A DNA stretch of 64,000 bases from Sphingomonas kaistensis (GTDB lineage: Bacteria; Pseudomonadota; Alphaproteobacteria; Sphingomonadales; Sphingomonadaceae): positions 1,165,001 to 1,229,000 of the forward strand of contig NZ_CP145607.1 of assembly GCF_036884275.1 (NCBI RefSeq), written 5' to 3'. The notes under the pieces are model-generated. The model was not told the DNA's origin. It made no database searches and was given only the letters and a program-made list of their open reading frames with translations. Of this stretch, positions 11,265-20,018 are shown one piece after another. Every line of letters begins with the position of its first letter. Within the stretch, counting starts at the first letter, position 1. The position numbers and the translations under genes are program-made.

Positions 11265-11340
11265 CGTTCGCCCTGAGCGAAGTCGAAGGGCGTTCGCACC
11301 ATCGCCTCAACCCGTCCTTCGACTTCGCTCAGGACGAACG
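11265..11340. repeat. Palindromic repeat, copy 2 (GCCCTGAGCGAAGTCGAAGG type)
   Basis: This is the same unit as at 8685-8749, again as two facing copies: CGTTCGCCCTGAGCGAAGTC at the left and GACTTCGCTCAGGACGAACG at the right, here with a longer spacer. It fills the gap between two co-oriented acyl-CoA dehydrogenase genes, ending 11 bases before the second ATG, so it would form a large hairpin in their shared transcript. Confidence 0.87.
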
Positions 11341-11351
11341 AAAGTTTGGGA

Positions 11352-12479
11352 ATGATCCTCACCGACGACCAGCGCCAGCTTGCCGACATGGCGCGCACCT
11401 TTCTCGCCGAGGAAGGCACCATCAAAAAGCAGCTCCGTCATTGGCGCGACACCGGTTGCAAGGACGGGTTCGGGCACGGCCTGTGGAAGCAGATGGCCGA
11501 GCTTGGGCTGACCGGCCTCGCCATTCCCGAGGAAGACGGCGGCCTCGGCCTTGGCGCCACCGAAGCGGCGCTGGTGATGGAGGAAGTAGGGCGCAATCTG
11601 ACGCCCTCGCCGTTTCTCACCACGGGAATCGTCGCGGTGGAGGCGCTGAAGGGCAGCGAGCAGGGCAAGCGCTGGTTTCAGGGCATCCTGTCGGGCGACA
11701 CCGTGGCAGCGTTCGCAGTGGATGAAGGTCCGCATCACCGCCCGCGCCAGATCGCGCTGGAAGCCAAGCGCTCTGGCAATGGCTTCACGCTGTCGGGATC
11801 GAAGCAATTCGTGGTTCACGGCGCCTCGGCCGACCTCCTCATCGTCGCTGCCCGCACCGGCGGTTCGGCAGGCGAAAGCGAGGGGCTGACCCTGTTCGCG
11901 GTCGAGCGTGATGCGGCCGGCATGGAGATCGAGAATGTCGCGCTGACCGACGCCAGCAAGGCCGCGCGCATCCGCTTCGACAATGTGCAGGTCGATGCCG
12001 ACGCGGTGATCGGCGAGGTCGATGGCGGCTTCGAGCCGCTACGCCGCGCCATGCGCGCCGGACGCACCGGCGCTGCCGCCGAGATGGTCGGGGTCGCATC
12101 GGGTGCCGCCGCGATGACGGTCGACTATCTCAAGCAGCGCAAGCAGTTCGGGAAGCTAATCGGCGAATTCCAGGTTCTGCAGCACCGCGCGGCGCATCTC
12201 TTCGGCGAAATCGAAATTGCCCGCGCCGCCACGCTCAAGGCCGCCGAACTACTCGACCGCGGCGACGCGGCCAGCGGGATCATGACGCACGTCGCCAAGG
12301 CCAAGGCCGGTCGCGTGTCAGCGCTGGCAGTGCAGGAAGCGGTGCAGATGCACGGCGGCATCGGCATGACCGACGAGCATGACATCGGCCTCTACATGAA
12401 ACGCGAAAAGGTGCTCGACGCCCTGTTCGGCGATGCCAACTATCACGCCCGCATGGTGCAGGTGATGGGCCGAAGCTGA
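11352..12479 (+). CDS. Acyl-CoA dehydrogenase, second subunit type
   Basis: The protein has 375 residues and follows the preceding dehydrogenase on the same strand. It keeps the fold (TDDQRQLADMARTFLAEEG at the start, KQFGKLIGEFQVLQHRAAH and MHGGIGMTDEHDIGLYMKR near the end), but the central FAD region (VDEGPHHRPRQ) has drifted from the usual TEPxAGSD motif. This is common in the partner subunit of heteromeric dehydrogenases. I infer, without proof, that it pairs with the product of 10090-11247. The start is the ATG at 11352; a TTG at 11346 would add two residues. Confidence 0.88.
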   Translation: MILTDDQRQLADMARTFLAEEGTIKKQLRHWRDTGCKDGFGHGLWKQMAELGLTGLAIPEEDGGLGLGATEAALVMEEVGRNLTPSPFLTTGIVAVEALKGSEQGKRWFQGILSGDTVAAFAVDEGPHHRPRQIALEAKRSGNGFTLSGSKQFVVHGASADLLIVAARTGGSAGESEGLTLFAVERDAAGMEIENVALTDASKAARIRFDNVQVDADAVIGEVDGGFEPLRRAMRAGRTGAAAEMVGVASGAAAMTVDYLKQRKQFGKLIGEFQVLQHRAAHLFGEIEIARAATLKAAELLDRGDAASGIMTHVAKAKAGRVSALAVQEAVQMHGGIGMTDEHDIGLYMKREKVLDALFGDANYHARMVQVMGRS

Positions 12480-12498
12480 TCGCGCGCGCGGAATAACT

Positions 12499-12513
12499 TG
12501 CGAACGCTTCGCA
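12499..12513. promoter_or_regulatory. Candidate iron-responsive operator (6-3-6 palindrome) before bfd
   Basis: TGCGAA-CGC-TTCGCA is a perfect inverted repeat about 15 bases before the bfd start. It lies in locally AT-richer sequence (ATAACTTG ... ATTACCATTA), as expected for a promoter. Its place in front of an iron-storage pair makes a Fur- or Irr-like operator plausible; the identity of the regulator is inference. Confidence 0.5.
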
Positions 12514-12527
12514 TTACCATTAGCAAG

Positions 12528-12731
12528 ATGAGCATGATCGTCTGCTGCTGCAACGCGATTCGCGAAACCGAGGTGCGGGACGCCGCGCGGACCGGCGCCT
12601 GTACGGTCGGCCAGGTCTATGCCCGCAAGGGCTGCAAGGTGAAGTGCGGCAGCTGCCTCCCCTTCGCCCGCGCGATCATCGCCGAGGAACTCGACGCGAT
12701 CGCCGCCAACCCGGCAAAGGTCGCCGCCTGA
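12528..12731 (+). CDS. bfd: Bacterioferritin-associated ferredoxin (Bfd-like [2Fe-2S] protein)
   Basis: The protein has 67 residues, the usual Bfd size. The four-cysteine pattern fits a [2Fe-2S] cluster: CCCNAIRE near the start, then KCGSC after a helix (GKGC-type KGCKVKCGSCLPF). In characterised bacteria Bfd docks on bacterioferritin and reduces its stored iron for release. The bacterioferritin gene begins 68 bases downstream, which supports the call. The start could be the ATG at 12528 or 12534; neither has a strong ribosome site. A palindrome lies on each side of the gene. Confidence 0.88.
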   Translation: MSMIVCCCNAIRETEVRDAARTGACTVGQVYARKGCKVKCGSCLPFARAIIAEELDAIAANPAKVAA

Positions 12732-12738
12732 AGTTGCG

Positions 12739-12758
12739 AACGACTCGTGCGAGTCGTT
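12739..12758. promoter_or_regulatory. Perfect 20-base palindrome between bfd and bfr
   Basis: AACGACTCG-TG-CGAGTCGTT has nine-base perfect arms. It starts eight bases after the bfd stop and ends 41 bases before the bfr ATG. It is preceded by TTGCG, so TTGCGAACG is shared with the palindrome upstream of bfd. It could be an operator for bfr or a short hairpin trimming the transcript; no U run follows. Confidence 0.5.
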
Positions 12759-12799
12759 AGCGCTTCGTCTCGCCACCCCCGTTTGATAAAGGCCGCGCC

Positions 12800-13285
12800 A
12801 TGAAGGGCGATCCCAAGGTCATCGAGCTGCTCAACGAAGCGCTTAAGGCGGAACTTACCGCCATCAACCAATATTGGCTGCATTATCGCATGCTCGACAA
12901 TTGGGGGGTGCATAAGCTCGCCGAATACGAGAAGCATGAGAGCATCGACGAGATGAAGCATGCCGACCGCTTCGCGGAACGCATCCTGTTTCTCGAAGGG
13001 CTGCCCAATTTCCAGGCGCTCGGGCGCCTGCGCATCGGCGAAACGGTGGAGGAAATCCTCAAGGCCGATCTCGAGGCAGAATATGAAGCCGCCAAGATGT
13101 ACCGCGAGGCGGCGGACTATTGCGACCAGATTCGCGACTACGTCAGCCGCGAACTGTTCATCGAGGTGCTGCGCGACGAGGAAGGGCATATCGACTTCCT
13201 CGAAACCCAGTTCGAGATGATCGCGCGCATGGGCCTGGAAAATTACATCCAGCTGCATTCGAACGCTGCGGAGGCGCACGGCTAA
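12800..13285 (+). CDS. bfr: Bacterioferritin
   Basis: The protein has 161 residues, standard for a 24-subunit haem-containing ferritin. All ferroxidase-centre residues are in their normal places: Glu18, Glu51, His54, Glu94, Glu127 and His130. Met52, the axial haem ligand between two subunits, is present in the sequence DEMKHAD. The protein stores ferric iron in the cytoplasm and limits iron-driven oxidative damage. It follows bfd, giving a store/release pair, and both genes have palindromes upstream that may respond to iron. After the stop comes an unrelated dispersed repeat. Confidence 0.96.
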   Translation: MKGDPKVIELLNEALKAELTAINQYWLHYRMLDNWGVHKLAEYEKHESIDEMKHADRFAERILFLEGLPNFQALGRLRIGETVEEILKADLEAEYEAAKMYREAADYCDQIRDYVSRELFIEVLRDEEGHIDFLETQFEMIARMGLENYIQLHSNAAEAHG

Positions 13286-13290
13286 GACCC

Positions 13291-13379
13291 GTCACCCCGG
13301 GCCTAACCCGGGGTCCCGCTTCTTCTCTTCCGTGTCCCCTGTTAGTAGCGGGACCCCGGATCAAGTCCGGGGTGACGGG
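13291..13379. repeat. Dispersed inverted repeat of the ACCCCGG/CCGGGGT type
   Basis: GTCACCCCGGGCCTAACCCG at the left and a near complement (ACCCCGGATCAAGTCCGGGG, then TGAC) at the right face each other around a spacer of about 35 bases; each half is itself palindromic. This type of element is scattered between genes in sphingomonads. It lies between bfr and the DUF418 gene and supplies the bases just upstream of that gene's start. Confidence 0.8.
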
Positions 13380-13388
13380 GGATTGAGT

Positions 13389-14609
13389 TTGGAGACCAAC
13401 AAAGGCGAGCGGATCGCCACGCTCGACATCGTTCGCGGCGTGGCGGTGATGGGCATCCTGGCGATGAACATCGTCGCCTTTGCCGACGTCCCCGCGGCCT
13501 ATTTCAATCCGCTGGCGCAGACCGTCCCGGTCAGCACCGCCGACCTCGTCACCTATGCCGCGAACTTCGTCCTGTTCGACGGCAAGATGCGCGGGCTGTT
13601 TTCCTTCCTGTTCGGCGCCTCGCTGCTGCTGATGAGCGAGACGATGGCGCTGTCGCTGGTCCGCCGCCGCTTGTTCTGGCTGCTGCTGTTCGGAGCGGCC
13701 CACTTCTTTCTCATTTGGTGGGGCGACATTCTCATCACCTACGCGGCGATCGGCTTCCTCGCGCTGGCCTTCCGCAATGCCGGGCGGCGCGGGCTGGTCG
13801 CCACCGCGCTTGTCCTGATTATCATTCAATTCGCCATTTACGTCGCGATGACGCTTTATTCGCTCGACCTGCAGGGGCCGGTGCTGAGCGGCACGGCGAC
13901 CGCCGACCAGCTGAGGTCATGGGAAGAGCTGACCCGCGACACGATCATGCCCAGCCCCGAGCGGCGAGCCGAGGCGATCGCTCTGTATCAGGGACCGTGG
14001 ACCAGCCTCGTCCACCATCAGGTCACCGAGAAAGCCTTCTTCCCGGTCGTCGGGATCTTTGCCTTCGGATGGGAAACGCTGGCCTACATGCTGCTCGGCA
14101 TGGCGGCGCTGAAAAGCGGCCTGCTGACCGGTGCGTGGGACAACCGCCGCTATGCGAAGTGGCTGCTGGTCGGGCTGGCCGTCGTCCTGCCGTGCTATCT
14201 CATCGCGCTGCGCTTCCTTTTTCGCTCCGACTTCGCGGCGCCCGTGGTCTTCATGTGGAGCTTCGCTGCCGCCTCGCTACTGCGCCCGCTCATGGTGGTG
14301 GCGATCGCCTGCCTGATCATTCTTGCGACGCGGCGGGGCGGGGCGCTGACCCAGCGCATCGCGGCGGCCGGGCGCGCGGCGTTCAGCAACTATCTTGGGA
14401 CGTCGATCGTGATGATCGGCCTGTTCTACGGCTGGGGCTTGGGCCTGTTCGCCACGCTCGGCCGCGCTGAGCTGGCGCTGATCGTGATCGCCGCTTGGGG
14501 CGTCATGCTGCTGTGGAGCAAGCCGTGGCTGACCCGCTTCCGTTACGGCCCGCTCGAATGGGCGTGGCGGAGCCTGACCTTGTGGCGGGTCCAGCCCTTC
14601 CGGCGTTAG
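13389..14609 (+). CDS. DUF418 family multi-pass membrane protein
   Basis: The protein has about 406 residues and roughly ten hydrophobic helices. It begins with the family signature ERIATLDIVRGVAVMGILAM and ends with the DUF418 region (NYLGTSIVMIGLFYGWGLG). Members, including Bacillus YeiB, are inner-membrane proteins of unknown function. The open frame reaches back into the repeat at 13291-13379, but translating a dispersed repeat is unlikely. I choose the TTG at 13389, which has a GGGGGA ribosome site six bases upstream; a TTG at 13383 would be too close to it. It overlaps the convergent Hpt gene by four bases. Confidence 0.82.
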   Translation: METNKGERIATLDIVRGVAVMGILAMNIVAFADVPAAYFNPLAQTVPVSTADLVTYAANFVLFDGKMRGLFSFLFGASLLLMSETMALSLVRRRLFWLLLFGAAHFFLIWWGDILITYAAIGFLALAFRNAGRRGLVATALVLIIIQFAIYVAMTLYSLDLQGPVLSGTATADQLRSWEELTRDTIMPSPERRAEAIALYQGPWTSLVHHQVTEKAFFPVVGIFAFGWETLAYMLLGMAALKSGLLTGAWDNRRYAKWLLVGLAVVLPCYLIALRFLFRSDFAAPVVFMWSFAAASLLRPLMVVAIACLIILATRRGGALTQRIAAAGRAAFSNYLGTSIVMIGLFYGWGLGLFATLGRAELALIVIAAWGVMLLWSKPWLTRFRYGPLEWAWRSLTLWRVQPFRR

Positions 14610-15064
14610 ATCCGGCCGAAGCTCTGGTTATTGGCCTTGCGCCCGAAGCCGCCGCCGGTGCCGCCGCGGCTGATTCGCGGGTTGGTGGCCTGATCGAACA
14701 GCTCGATCGTCTGGTCGAAAAGCCGGCGCAGCTTCACCACGTCGGCGACCAGCTCGTCGGGAAAGCGGCGGGTCTCGATGCACAAGCGCGCGGTCGATTC
14801 GATCAGTTCGGCGACCTTGGCCAGCGGCTCGGCCCCGAACTGCCGCGCTTCGCCCTTGATGGTGTGCGCAGGCATCACCAGCGCAACCGTATTCTCCTCG
14901 CGCATCGCCTGCTCGATCGCGGCGACCGACTTCACGCCGTCCTCGCGGAAATAGGACAGGATGCGGATAAAGCCGGGCCCGAGTTCGCCGCGCGATTTCT
15001 CAAAATGCGCCCAGTCGACCACGTCGGCGCTGCCCTCAGGCAAAAAGCTTTCCTCGTTCTGCAT
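14606..15064 (-). CDS. Orphan histidine phosphotransfer (Hpt) protein
   Basis: The protein has 152 residues. The Hpt domain is clear: His67 in AHTIKGEARQFG is the phosphorylated residue, with Lys70 and Gly71 in the usual HxxKG pattern, within a four-helix bundle. The C-terminal 20 residues are Gly/Arg-rich and probably disordered. It would relay phosphate between a hybrid kinase and a response regulator. No kinase or receiver gene is next to it. In sphingomonads single Hpt proteins can serve several kinases, so its partners cannot be named. The ATG at 15064 opens the frame; the upstream extension lies antisense to der. Confidence 0.85.
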   Translation of the reverse strand: MQNEESFLPEGSADVVDWAHFEKSRGELGPGFIRILSYFREDGVKSVAAIEQAMREENTVALVMPAHTIKGEARQFGAEPLAKVAELIESTARLCIETRRFPDELVADVVKLRRLFDQTIELFDQATNPRISRGGTGGGFGRKANNQSFGRI

Positions 15065-15099
15065 GCGAGGACTTTTAAGCGCAGAGGGTAAAGGCGAGG

Positions 15100-16464
15100 T
15101 TATTTTTGATCGAACGGGTTCTTGGGCGCGCGCAAGGTCATGCGCAGCGGGACGGCCCCCAAATCGAACTGCTTGCGCAAGGAGTTGAGCAGGTAGCGGC
15201 GATAGCTTTCGGGCAGCTGATCGACCCGCGTTCCGAACACCACGAAGGTCGGCGGGCGCGTCTTGATCTGGGTGATGTAGCGCAGCTTGATCCGCTTGCC
15301 GCCGGGCGCGGGCGGCGGGTTCTGTTCGACCGCGGCTTCGAACCAGCGGTTGAGCTCGCCGGTCGACACGCGCCGATTCCAGCCTTCGCGCAAGGTGAAC
15401 GCCGCCCCGATCAGCTGGTCGATGCCCTTGCCCGTCACCGCCGACACCGTCAGCACCGGCACATTCTTGAGCTGGCTCAAGCCCTCTTCGAGGGCGGCCT
15501 TGATGCCGTTGAACAGCGAAGAGGCGTGCTCGGCGACGTCCCATTTGTTCACCGCCACCACGAGGGCGCGGCCTTCCTCGATCACCGCGCTGGCAATCTT
15601 CAAATCCTGCACTTCGAGCCCGCGGGTGGCGTCGAGCAAGAGCACCACCACCTCGGCCATGTCGATCGCCCGGCGGGTGTCCTGCGCCGACAGCCATTCG
15701 AGCTTGTCGTCGACCTTGGCGCGCTTGCGCAGGCCCGCGGTGTCGACCAGCTTGACCTTGCGGGTCTCGCCGGTGGGCGCGGTCCATTCCCAGTCGGTGC
15801 TGATGCTGTCGCGCGTGATCCCGGCTTCCGGCCCGGTAATCATCCGGTCCTCGCCGAGCATCTTGTTGACCAGGGTCGACTTGCCCGCGTTCGGGCGTCC
15901 GACGATCGCCAGATGCAGCGGCCGCATCGGGTCCTCGTGATCGAGCTCGGGCTCTTCCTCGATCTCGCGCTCGACGTGCGGGCGGAGCGATTCGAACAGG
16001 TCGACCAGCCCCTCGCCATGTTCGGCGGACAGCGCGATGGGTTCGCCGAATCCGAGGGAGAAGGCTTCCAGCCGGCCGCTTTCGCCCTGCCGCCCTTCGG
16101 CCTTGTTGGCGGCGACGATCACCGGCGTGTCTTCCTGCCGCAGCCAGCGGGCGATTTCCTCGTCGAGCGGGGTGACGCCTTCGCGCGCATCGATCAGGAA
16201 CAGCGCGGCGTCGGCCTCTCGGATCGCGGCCTCGGTCGAACGACGCATCCGGCCGGGCAGGCTGGCGGGATCTTCATCCTCGAAGCCCGCCGTATCCATC
16301 ACCTGGAATTCGAGGCCCAGCAACTGGCCGTCGCCGACACGGCGATCACGGGTGACGCCCGGGCGGTCGTCGACCAGCGCCACGCGCTTGCCGACGAGGC
16401 GGTTGAACAGGGTCGATTTGCCGACGTTGGGACGTCCGACGATGGCAACGATGGGCTGGGGCAT
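15100..16464 (-). CDS. der: Ribosome biogenesis GTPase Der (EngA)
   Basis: The protein has 454 residues with the two tandem GTPase domains that define Der. The first has GRPNVGKST (residues 9-17), DTAGFED and NKAEG; the second has GRPNAGKST, DTAGLRK and NKWD. A KH-like C-terminal domain follows (IKLRYITQIKTRPPTFVVFG). Der binds GTP and helps assemble the 50S ribosomal subunit. It lies downstream of bamB on the same strand, an order often seen in proteobacteria (yfgM-bamB-der). Confidence 0.97.
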   Translation of the reverse strand: MPQPIVAIVGRPNVGKSTLFNRLVGKRVALVDDRPGVTRDRRVGDGQLLGLEFQVMDTAGFEDEDPASLPGRMRRSTEAAIREADAALFLIDAREGVTPLDEEIARWLRQEDTPVIVAANKAEGRQGESGRLEAFSLGFGEPIALSAEHGEGLVDLFESLRPHVEREIEEEPELDHEDPMRPLHLAIVGRPNAGKSTLVNKMLGEDRMITGPEAGITRDSISTDWEWTAPTGETRKVKLVDTAGLRKRAKVDDKLEWLSAQDTRRAIDMAEVVVLLLDATRGLEVQDLKIASAVIEEGRALVVAVNKWDVAEHASSLFNGIKAALEEGLSQLKNVPVLTVSAVTGKGIDQLIGAAFTLREGWNRRVSTGELNRWFEAAVEQNPPPAPGGKRIKLRYITQIKTRPPTFVVFGTRVDQLPESYRRYLLNSLRKQFDLGAVPLRMTLRAPKNPFDQK

Positions 16465-16519
16465 GGCGTGCGCCTAGCCCAAGACCTTCGTCAAAGCGAG
16501 CCTGCCGGCCCCGGCCGCC

Positions 16520-17839
16520 TCAGCGATAGGCGTGGAGCCGGCCCTTGTCGTCGAGGATGTACAGCGTGTTGTTGGCGACCACCGGTTCCTGGCTGATCGG
16601 CGCGCCGACATTGGTCTGGCTCTGGAAAGCGCCGGTCGCCGGATCGACATTGACGATCACGCCATTGCGCCCGGCGAGAATCAGGCGGCCACCCGCGAGC
16701 ACCGGCCCCGCATAGCTGATCGGCCCGCGCTTGGACTTCATGTTCTCGAAGCCGGGAAGCTGGTTGATCCAGCGGATCTTGCCGGTGTTGCGGGCGATCG
16801 CCATCACCTTGGCATCGTCGGTCACCGCGAACAGCCAGTCGCCCGCGATCCACGGCGTGCTGATCCCGGCGAGATTGAGCTCCCAGATGCGCTGCCCGCT
16901 GATGAGATCGAGCGCGACCATACGCCCGCCCTGGCCGAGCGCGAACACCTGGCCGTTGTCGATCACCGGCGACGCGTCGATGTCGCTCAGGGTCGCGACG
17001 CTGGTCGAGATGGAGGTGCGCGACAGTGCATCCTGCCAGACCAGGCGACCGTTCTCGAAGCGATAAGCGTTGAGCTCGCCGCTCGAAAAGCCCGCAACCA
17101 CCGTGCCGCGATCGAACGCGGGGGCGGCGGTGCCGAACACGCCCGCGATCTCCACCGCGGCGGTGGCCGACCAGTTGGTCGCGCCGTCCGCCGTCTTTAG
17201 GCTGTAGATCTGGTTGTCCTGGCTCATCACGTAAAGCGTGTCGCCAACCACCGTCGGAGCGCCTCGCAGGGGCCCACCCGGGCGAACCTGCCACACCGGC
17301 GCGCCAGTGGCGGCATTGAGCGCGGTGACGAAGCCGAGGCCGTTGGTGGCGAACACGCGGTCGCCTTCGGCCGCAACGCCGCCGCCGAATAGCGAGGCAT
17401 TGTTGCCGCGCTCGGTCCCGAACTGTGCCGCCCAGCGCTGACCGCCGGTGGCGGCGTCGAACGCGCGCACGGTGGCAGTGCTGTCGATGGTGTAGACGGT
17501 GCCGTTCTGGACGACCGGCGGCGCGGCAAGGCGTTGGGACAGTGTGCTGCCCTGACCGATCGACACATTCCATGCCTCGGCCAGAGTCGTACCAAGCGCG
17601 GGGTGGCCGGCCGACTTGGACGGCGTTCCGCCGGCCTGGTTCCAGTTGGCATTCACCTCGGCGACGGGAATCGAGAAGGGCAGGGCCGCGGTGGCGGGAT
17701 CGACCTGCACGTCGGGATCGGTCGACAGCACCGACACGCGGTCGCCGACGACCGGCGTCTTGGGGCGCGATTTGCCGACAACACCGCAGCCGGCGAGCAG
17801 GCTGGCGGCGAGAGCCACGGAAACGACTTTGCGGATCAT
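16520..17839 (-). CDS. bamB: Outer membrane protein assembly factor BamB (PQQ-like beta-propeller lipoprotein)
   Basis: The protein has 439 residues. It starts with a lipoprotein signal, MIRKVVSVALAASLLAGCG, with Cys19 as the lipid anchor. The rest is a chain of PQQ-type propeller repeats (VQNGTVYTIDSTATVRAFDA, VVGDTLYVMSQDNQIYSL, NTLYILDDKGRLHAYR). BamB is the periplasmic propeller lipoprotein of the BAM complex that inserts beta-barrel proteins. The yfgM-like gene upstream and der downstream support this assignment over a quinoprotein dehydrogenase. The ATG at 17839 is chosen because it starts the signal peptide; the frame extends to 17917 without support. Confidence 0.93.
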   Translation of the reverse strand: MIRKVVSVALAASLLAGCGVVGKSRPKTPVVGDRVSVLSTDPDVQVDPATAALPFSIPVAEVNANWNQAGGTPSKSAGHPALGTTLAEAWNVSIGQGSTLSQRLAAPPVVQNGTVYTIDSTATVRAFDAATGGQRWAAQFGTERGNNASLFGGGVAAEGDRVFATNGLGFVTALNAATGAPVWQVRPGGPLRGAPTVVGDTLYVMSQDNQIYSLKTADGATNWSATAAVEIAGVFGTAAPAFDRGTVVAGFSSGELNAYRFENGRLVWQDALSRTSISTSVATLSDIDASPVIDNGQVFALGQGGRMVALDLISGQRIWELNLAGISTPWIAGDWLFAVTDDAKVMAIARNTGKIRWINQLPGFENMKSKRGPISYAGPVLAGGRLILAGRNGVIVNVDPATGAFQSQTNVGAPISQEPVVANNTLYILDDKGRLHAYR

Positions 17840-17855
17840 ACGGCTGGGTCTGTCC

Positions 17856-18548
17856 TCAACGGGCCGCCGGGGCGGCCGGAATGGCGAGGCCCGAGGCGAG
17901 CAGCTCGGCGCGGGCACGGATGGAAGGGGGTACGTTGGTGTCGGCGGCGACGGCGTTCAGCAGGGCGGCGGCCTCACGCTTACGATTGGCCTTGATCATC
18001 GCCAGCGCGGTGAGTTCGCCGGCCGAACCGTACCAGGCGCTGTCCTTCACCGCGAGCGGCGACAGGCGCTCGATCACCTGCTGGGGTTGCAGCGTGTCGA
18101 ACTCGAGCTGGGTCAGCCGGATGGTGGCGGTGTCGCGCACCGTCTGGGGGACGCTCTTGTCCTCGATGATCTGCTTATATTGCGCCGAGGCGGTGGCCCG
18201 ATCACTCTTCTGCAGGGCGAGCGCGGCGCTGGTCAGCCGGGCGGCGCCGGTCATGCTGCCATTGCCCTCGGCCGCCAGCGTATCGAGCCGCTGCGCGATG
18301 TCGGTGCCGCTCTTGCCCTGACCGACGTCGGTCAGGATCGCGGAAAACTGCTCGCTGTTGGCGGCGGCCTGCTCGGCCTGCTGGTTTTTCCAGAACAGCC
18401 ACACCGCGATTGCGACCAGCAGCAGCACGGCGGCAGCGATGATCCACTTGCCATAGCGCTTGAATACCGCCTCCGCCTGGTCACGACGAAGATTCTCGTC
18501 GACCTCGCGGATAAAGGTTTCGCTGGTTTCTCCGGGCGCAAGTGCCAA
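17856..18548 (-). CDS. YfgM-like membrane-anchored tetratricopeptide protein
   Basis: The protein has 230 residues. A cytoplasmic N-terminus (FIREVDENLRRDQAEAVFKR) is followed by one membrane helix (WIIAAAVLLLVAIAVWLFW, about 35-53) and a periplasmic helical domain with TPR-like repeats. In enterobacteria YfgM associates with SecYEG and periplasmic chaperones. The gene sits 16 bases before bamB, the conserved neighbour. The start is a TTG at 18548, with GAGGA six bases upstream; no ATG fits. A GGxxxGK-type motif is absent, as expected for this family. Confidence 0.85.
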   Translation of the reverse strand: MALAPGETSETFIREVDENLRRDQAEAVFKRYGKWIIAAAVLLLVAIAVWLFWKNQQAEQAAANSEQFSAILTDVGQGKSGTDIAQRLDTLAAEGNGSMTGAARLTSAALALQKSDRATASAQYKQIIEDKSVPQTVRDTATIRLTQLEFDTLQPQQVIERLSPLAVKDSAWYGSAGELTALAMIKANRKREAAALLNAVAADTNVPPSIRARAELLASGLAIPAAPAAR

Positions 18549-18646
18549 GTCGGTCCTCGTGTGTCGTGCAGTGAACCGCTCATTGGCAGGGCCGGATGAA
18601 CGGGAGCTTGAAGCGAAGCGCTCCTAGCCAGTTTTGCGCACCGCTT

Positions 18647-19516
18647 CTAGCTCTTGGGCCGATAGGTCTGGTCGGCGGTGGGGAAGCTGCGGTCGCGGAC
18701 CTCCCCGGCATAAGTCGCGACGGCCTCGCCGATGCGGGTCGCCAAATCGTCGTACCGCTTCACGAACCGCGGCGTGCGCTCGAACAATCCCAGCATGTCT
18801 TCGGTCACCAGCACCTGCCCATCGCATTCGGCCGAGGCGCCGATGCCGATGGTTGGGATCGCCACCTTGCGGGTGATCTGGGTGGCGAGATCCTCCATCA
18901 CGCCTTCGAGTACCACGGCAAAGGCGCCGGCGTCGGCGACCGCCTGCGCGTCGCGCAGGATCTTGGCCGCTTCCGCCTCGCTCCGCCCGCGCGCGCCATA
19001 GCCGCCGAGCGCGTTCACCGCCTGCGGGGTTAGGCCGACGTGCGCGATCACCGGGATGCCGCGCTCGACAAGGAAGCGGATGGTCGGCGCCATCGCCTCG
19101 CCGCCTTCGAGTTTCACCGCCGCGCAGCCGGTTTCCTTCATCACCCGCGCGGCGCTGGCGAAGGCGAGTTCGGGGCTTGCTTCATAGCTGCCGAACGGCA
19201 TGTCCACCGCGACCAGCGCGTGCCAGCTTCCGCGCACCACCGCGGCACCGTGGGCGCACATCATCTCCAGCGTCACCGGCACGGTGGAGGGCAGGCCGTA
19301 GATCACCTGCCCCAGGCTGTCGCCGGCCAGCAGCAGGTCGCAATGCGGATCGAGCAATTGCGCCGTCCGCATGGTGTAGGCGGTCAGCATCACGATCGGC
19401 TGCTCGGTCTTGCCGTCCTGCTTGCGGCCTTTGAGGCCGGGCACGGTCATGCGTTTGCCTGGGACGGGCGAGGGGGTCGCCCGGCTGGTTGCCGTATCGA
19501 GAGTGAAGGTGCTCAA
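18647..19516 (-). CDS. panB: 3-methyl-2-oxobutanoate hydroxymethyltransferase
   Basis: The protein has 289 residues. PanB uses 5,10-methylene-tetrahydrofolate to add a hydroxymethyl group to alpha-ketoisovalerate, giving ketopantoate in pantothenate and CoA synthesis. Family motifs are in order: [26 protein letters not shown] with a metal-binding Asp, [34 protein letters not shown] and [15 protein letters not shown]. The first 35 residues are a variable extension before the conserved TIM barrel. The gene overlaps the upstream membrane protein gene by four bases, so they are co-translated. panC is not in the window. Confidence 0.96.
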   Translation of the reverse strand: MSTFTLDTATSRATPSPVPGKRMTVPGLKGRKQDGKTEQPIVMLTAYTMRTAQLLDPHCDLLLAGDSLGQVIYGLPSTVPVTLEMMCAHGAAVVRGSWHALVAVDMPFGSYEASPELAFASAARVMKETGCAAVKLEGGEAMAPTIRFLVERGIPVIAHVGLTPQAVNALGGYGARGRSEAEAAKILRDAQAVADAGAFAVVLEGVMEDLATQITRKVAIPTIGIGASAECDGQVLVTEDMLGLFERTPRFVKRYDDLATRIGEAVATYAGEVRDRSFPTADQTYRPKS

Positions 19517-19947
19517 CGAAGCCAGCCTTTCTGCTGTGAATGGTGCGCGAACCAGAGACTTGCGGCGCAGAGTCCGATGACGATGGCGGCGGCGATGGCG
19601 TCACCCATCGTGCCGAGCGCCCGCACCTGCGACACGACCAAAAACGGAAGAAAGGTACCGATCGCGCCGATCAGGGAGACCAGCAACGCCACCACGGACC
19701 AGCTGCGCCGGAGCAGCAACCCGATCGCGCCGAGCAGACCGGACCACACCGCGACGGCATAGACCGCCGTCTGCCACCCCGGCATCGCCGCCATCTTGGC
19801 CTGCTGCTCGGCCGGCATCTGCTCGAGCGGGGTCATCATGGTGACCAGGTAGCCTGCCACTCCCACGCCCATGAAAAGAAGCACGGCGACCGCGCCCATC
19901 CAGAACGACTTCGGGACTGAGTGCGAGCCGGCATGTGCGTTGGCCAT
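19513..19947 (-). CDS. Small four-helix membrane protein of unknown function
   Basis: The protein has 144 residues with four hydrophobic stretches: about 16-36, 60-80, 83-103 and 112-132. A short loop after the first helix is Met/Gln-rich ([19 protein letters not shown]). I do not recognise the function; similar small proteins in sphingomonads are usually listed as hypothetical. It starts at an ATG with a GGGGAGATC ribosome site and its stop overlaps the panB start (ATGA), so the two share an operon. Confidence 0.8.
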   Translation of the reverse strand: MANAHAGSHSVPKSFWMGAVAVLLFMGVGVAGYLVTMMTPLEQMPAEQQAKMAAMPGWQTAVYAVAVWSGLLGAIGLLLRRSWSVVALLVSLIGAIGTFLPFLVVSQVRALGTMGDAIAAAIVIGLCAASLWFAHHSQQKGWLR

Positions 19948-20018
19948 GATGATCTCCCCTGCTTAGCAGGCATGAAGCATAGCGCGCGCGCAGTGCGATG
20001 GGAACGGAGGCGCAACCA

